In this document: positions 46,021 through 48,092 of the stretch, piece after piece
Position numbering within the stretch: position 1 is the stretch's first letter
Layout: every line of letters begins with the position of its first letter
NCBI GenBank assembly: GCA_042138015.1
Contig: JBHIVA010000011.1
Location: 1 to 48,092, forward strand
Length of the DNA stretch: 48,092 nucleotides
Origin: TH1177 sp042138015
GTDB taxonomy: Archaea > Thermoproteota > Nitrososphaeria > Nitrososphaerales > Nitrososphaeraceae
Direction of reading: 5' to 3'
The notes under the pieces: generated by a model
What the model saw: the letters and a program-made list of their open reading frames with translations, nothing else
Database searches by the model: none
What the model was told of the DNA's origin: nothing
Made by a program: the position numbers and the translations under genes

Positions 46021-46992
46021 ATGAATATCTCTCTTGTGGCCACAGAATCTAAGCCCAAGGGCATAATATTTAAGAATTTAAAAGAGGGGCAACTAGTTCA
46101 AGGGACAACATTAGTAAAACGAGGTTTTGCACATATGCAAAAACATGGGGTTATTATGGATGTTACAACAGTTGAACAGGCACAGATAGCTGAGGATTCT
46201 GGAGCAGTAGCAGTTATGGTGCTAGACAAATTACCCTACGATGTTAGAAAAGCGGGGGGAGTTGCTAGAACTGCTAGCATTAAGATTATAGAACAGATAA
46301 TGGATGAAATCACAATTCCACTTATGGCTAAATGTAGAATCGGTCATATCTCAGAAGCAAAGATGTTAGAAGTTGCTGGTGTGGATATGATCGATGAAAG
46401 CGAAGTTCTTACACCAGCCGATGAGGAAAATCATATCTGGAAATGGGATTTCACAACTCCATTTGTGAATGGTGCAAAGAACTTAGGGGAAGCTCTACGT
46501 AGAATAGAAGAAGGTACTTCTATGATCAGGACTAAAGGTGAACCTGGGACAGGAAACATAGCAGAAGCGGTTAGACACATTAAAAATTTAAATAATGATA
46601 TTAGAAAATTAAGTTCAATATATCGTGATAAAGATGATCTCGAGTTAATCAAATTCTCTAGAGATTTAAAAGTTTCATATAATTTAGTAAAGGAGACTGC
46701 GAGACTATCCCGCTTACCTGTTGTAAATTTTGCCGCAGGAGGTGTGGCAACACCTGCTGATGCATCTTTGGTTATGAATCATGGTTGTGATGGTATATTT
46801 GTTGGATCAGGCATTTTCAAGGCAGAAGATCCCGAACAAAGAGCCAGAGCAATAGTCTTGGCTACAACTTACTATGACGATCCAAAAGTGATAAAGGAAG
46901 CTCAAAAATTAGTTGATGAAAAAAAATCTTTATTGGGTTTAGATACAAAAAATCTTGAATTACGTATGCAAGAAAGAGGCCCATCTATTTGA
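46021..46992 (+). CDS. pdxS: Pyridoxal 5'-phosphate synthase subunit PdxS
   Basis: A 323-residue TIM-barrel synthase that builds PLP from ribose 5-phosphate, glyceraldehyde 3-phosphate and ammonia. Signatures are GFAHMQKHGVIMDVTTVEQA (about 35-54), AVMVLDKLPYDVRKAGGVAR (about 64-83, with the two catalytic lysines region) and NFAAGGVATPADASLVMNHG (about 237-256), FVGSGIFK. It overlaps pdxT by 4 bp, and PdxT supplies the ammonia. Confidence 0.97.
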   Translation: MNISLVATESKPKGIIFKNLKEGQLVQGTTLVKRGFAHMQKHGVIMDVTTVEQAQIAEDSGAVAVMVLDKLPYDVRKAGGVARTASIKIIEQIMDEITIPLMAKCRIGHISEAKMLEVAGVDMIDESEVLTPADEENHIWKWDFTTPFVNGAKNLGEALRRIEEGTSMIRTKGEPGTGNIAEAVRHIKNLNNDIRKLSSIYRDKDDLELIKFSRDLKVSYNLVKETARLSRLPVVNFAAGGVATPADASLVMNHGCDGIFVGSGIFKAEDPEQRARAIVLATTYYDDPKVIKEAQKLVDEKKSLLGLDTKNLELRMQERGPSI

Positions 46993-47621
46993 ACGAATTA
47001 AAAATAGGGATTCTCGGAATACAGGGAGACATAGAAGAGAACATTAATTCTACAAAAGAATCTTTGAATAATTTGAATTTAAAAGGAACAGTAAGCTCTG
47101 TTCGCAATTCAGAGGCGATCAAAAATCTAGATGGTTTAATATTACCCGGAGGAGAAAGTACAGTTATAGGAAATCTGATCTCTCTAAACGGTCAAATTTT
47201 TCAAACTATCAAAAAACGAATTTCTAATGGAATGCCAGTACTGGGTACCTGTGCAGGTTTGATTATGTTATCAAAGAAAGTATATGATAAATTTATTGGA
47301 CAAACGAAACAGCAATTGTTAGACGTATTAGACATTGTTGTAGAACGAAATGCATTTGGTAGACAACATAATTCATTCGAGAGTAACCTTAAAATTCCAA
47401 TTTTGGGGCCATCTCCTTTCAAAGGGGTATTCATAAGATCTCCAATAATTACTAGTGTTCAAGATAATGTTGACGTTATATGCTCATTTGATGATAAAAT
47501 AGTAGCTGTAATTCAGGATAATATTATAGCTACATCTTTTCACCCTGAATTATCCTCTGATAGTAGAATGCATGAATTGTTTATAAAAAAAGTTGTAGAT
47601 TTTAAAAAATATTATAATTAA
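46989..47621 (+). CDS. pdxT: Glutaminase subunit PdxT
   Basis: A 210-residue class I glutamine amidotransferase that supplies ammonia to PdxS. Oxyanion/early motif LPGGESTVIG (about 52-61), nucleophile LGTCAGLIMLS (about 85-95) and the His-x-Glu pair in TSFHPELSSD (about 185-194) complete the Cys-His-Glu triad. TTG start at 46989 overlaps the pdxS stop, so coupled translation is likely. Confidence 0.96.
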   Translation: MNELKIGILGIQGDIEENINSTKESLNNLNLKGTVSSVRNSEAIKNLDGLILPGGESTVIGNLISLNGQIFQTIKKRISNGMPVLGTCAGLIMLSKKVYDKFIGQTKQQLLDVLDIVVERNAFGRQHNSFESNLKIPILGPSPFKGVFIRSPIITSVQDNVDVICSFDDKIVAVIQDNIIATSFHPELSSDSRMHELFIKKVVDFKKYYN

Positions 47622-47632
47622 ATTCTGTATGG

Positions 47633-47748
47633 TGCGGGGGGTGGGATTTGAACCCACGAACCTCTAAAGGACGGGATCACCAATTATTTCGATCTTAAGT
47701 CCCGCGTCTCCAAATTTTATTTATTTGGCCAGGCTCTACAACCCCCGC
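47633..47748 (-). tRNA. tRNA-Leu(UAA) with 37/38 intron and D-arm insert
   Basis: On the minus strand the acceptor GCGGGGG (47748-47742) pairs with CCCCCGC (47640-47634), A73 at 47633. The anticodon arm is CGGGA-CTTAAG|A-TCCCG (UAA) with a 16-nt intron at the canonical 37/38 site, plus coordinates about 47678-47693. The variable arm CCT-TTAG-AGG and T arm GTGGG-TTCAAAT-CCCAC are complete. The D region is about 15 nt longer than usual and holds CCAAAT...ATTTGG (47711-47730), probably a second, noncanonical intron. Confidence 0.9.
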
Positions 47749-47846
47749 CTTTATTGTAAGTCATATAATCCTCATCTTACACCCAGTATCCTCACAATAA
47801 CATTTAGAAATAGTTACAAACTTTATAATATAATTCTATTTTAAAT

Positions 47847-48092
47847 TTATGGAAATGGTACTGCATTAAATGGAAGAATGAATGGGATATCATTTTCATC
47901 ATCCTCTTTTTCATCATCCTCTTTTTCATCATCCTCTTTTTCATCATTACCATCAAACAATTCATCTAGTGAGATGCTTTCAAGATCATTGTCGTCCCCA
48001 TCATCATCCTTAGCTTTTTCTTTGTCACTGCTTCCCCCATCATCATCATCCTTAGCTTTTTCTTTGTCACTGCTTCCCCCATCATCATCATC
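47847..48092 (-). CDS. Asp/Glu-rich repeat protein (C-terminal part)
   Basis: A frame open to the window edge on the minus strand ends at 47847-47849 and encodes the last 81 residues of a longer protein. It is very acidic, with two copies of the 14-residue unit DDDDGGSSDKEKAK, then the segment NDLESISLDELFDGND, and a run of DDEKE units before the end IPFILPFNAVPFP. Low-complexity acidic tails occur on archaeal surface, chaperone or replication proteins. The main domain lies outside the window, so function cannot be given. Confidence 0.75.
   Translation of the reverse strand, partial: DDDDGGSSDKEKAKDDDDGGSSDKEKAKDDDGDDNDLESISLDELFDGNDEKEDDEKEDDEKEDDENDIPFILPFNAVPFP
47903..47947. repeat. Tandem 15-bp repeat, three copies
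   Basis: CCTCTTTTTCATCAT is repeated exactly three times in phase with the minus-strand codons (DDEKE units). It is a coding microsatellite in the acidic tail gene and a likely site of copy-number change. Confidence 0.85.
48009..48092. repeat. Tandem 42-bp repeat, two identical copies
   Basis: A 42-bp unit at 48009-48050 recurs at 48051-48092 (window edge), encoding the 14-residue acidic unit on the minus strand. The copies look identical at the DNA level, so the duplication is recent or homogenised; more copies may lie beyond the edge. Confidence 0.85.

Noticed and set aside
1..48092. CRISPR array or prophage/defence island
   Set aside because: No regularly spaced direct repeats, cas, integrase, toxin-antitoxin or phage structural genes were seen in the window.
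47881..48092. Tandem repeats at the window end as a CRISPR-like array
   Set aside because: Repeats are contiguous, in codon phase and encode an acidic tail; no spacers between units.

Overview
The window is AT-rich (roughly 30% GC by eye) and comes from an ammonia-oxidising archaeon of the class Nitrososphaeria (Thaumarchaeota). The marker genes are decisive: amoA, amoX and amoB lie at 39.1-41.0 kb with two small membrane-protein genes beside them that look like the newer AMO subunits AmoY and AmoZ. Archaeal information-processing genes agree with this (aIF6, TiaS, archaeosine TgtA, Lsm, KEOPS Pcc1, S15 next to a RecJ/Cdc45-like protein, archaeal PsmB, intron-bearing tRNAs). The order amoB (minus) / amoX-amoA (plus), with no amoC in the window, is the soil group I.1b (Nitrososphaerales) arrangement. 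The low GC suggests a Nitrosocosmicus-like or other low-GC member, but the genus cannot be fixed from this window.

Layout. 0-3.3 kb: end of an unknown gene, then an overlapping operon of a Ppx/GppA phosphatase and two thymidylate-kinase-like paralogues, the second with an altered Walker A. 3.5-8.8 kb: flavin reductase, then a phosphate locus (pstC, pstA, an AbrB-PhoU regulator and convergent pstS) that lacks pstB. 8.9-15.4 kb: phosphoribosyltransferase, ilvE, lysC, a glycosyltransferase, an orphan ABC ATPase and small exported or hypothetical proteins. 15.5-18.1 kb: aIF6, two intron-containing tRNAs (Leu, initiator Met) and tiaS. 18.2-24.8 kb: hisI, thrC, a natural ubiquitin-like/E1 fusion, psmB, leuC and leuD. 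24.8-29.2 kb: tgtA-lsm, a frameshifted AK6-type kinase, ferredoxin, a small conserved-looking protein and a methyltransferase-like gene. 29.2-30.8 kb: a gene-poor stretch with what look like gene remnants. 30.8-33.6 kb: ilvD, a zinc-ribbon protein and a HIT protein. 34.5-37.9 kb: serS-pcc1-DHH-rps15 on the minus strand. 38-41 kb: AMO locus. 41.2-44.1 kb: 2-oxoacid:ferredoxin oxidoreductase. 44.2-45.8 kb: small proteins, including one with ten cysteines. 46.0-47.7 kb: pdxST and tRNA-Leu(UAA). The window ends inside a gene for an Asp/Glu-rich repeat protein.

Together the genes cover energy metabolism (AMO, KorAB, ferredoxin), phosphate and possibly polyphosphate handling, branched-chain and aspartate-family amino acid synthesis (ilvE, ilvD, leuCD, lysC, thrC, scattered rather than in one operon), PLP synthesis, and the tRNA/translation apparatus. 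Several promoters sit 25-33 bp before the start codon, as expected for leaderless archaeal transcripts.

The points most worth a second look are: the AMO locus with its two extra small genes; noncanonical introns in the D and T arms of tRNAs; the degenerate DHH protein beside S15; the MoaD/ThiS-E1 fusion; the kinase pair with one altered P-loop next to Ppx; a 51-residue ten-cysteine peptide gene; and two genes (pstC start and AK6) disrupted exactly at poly-A runs, which may be sequencing errors or real slippage.
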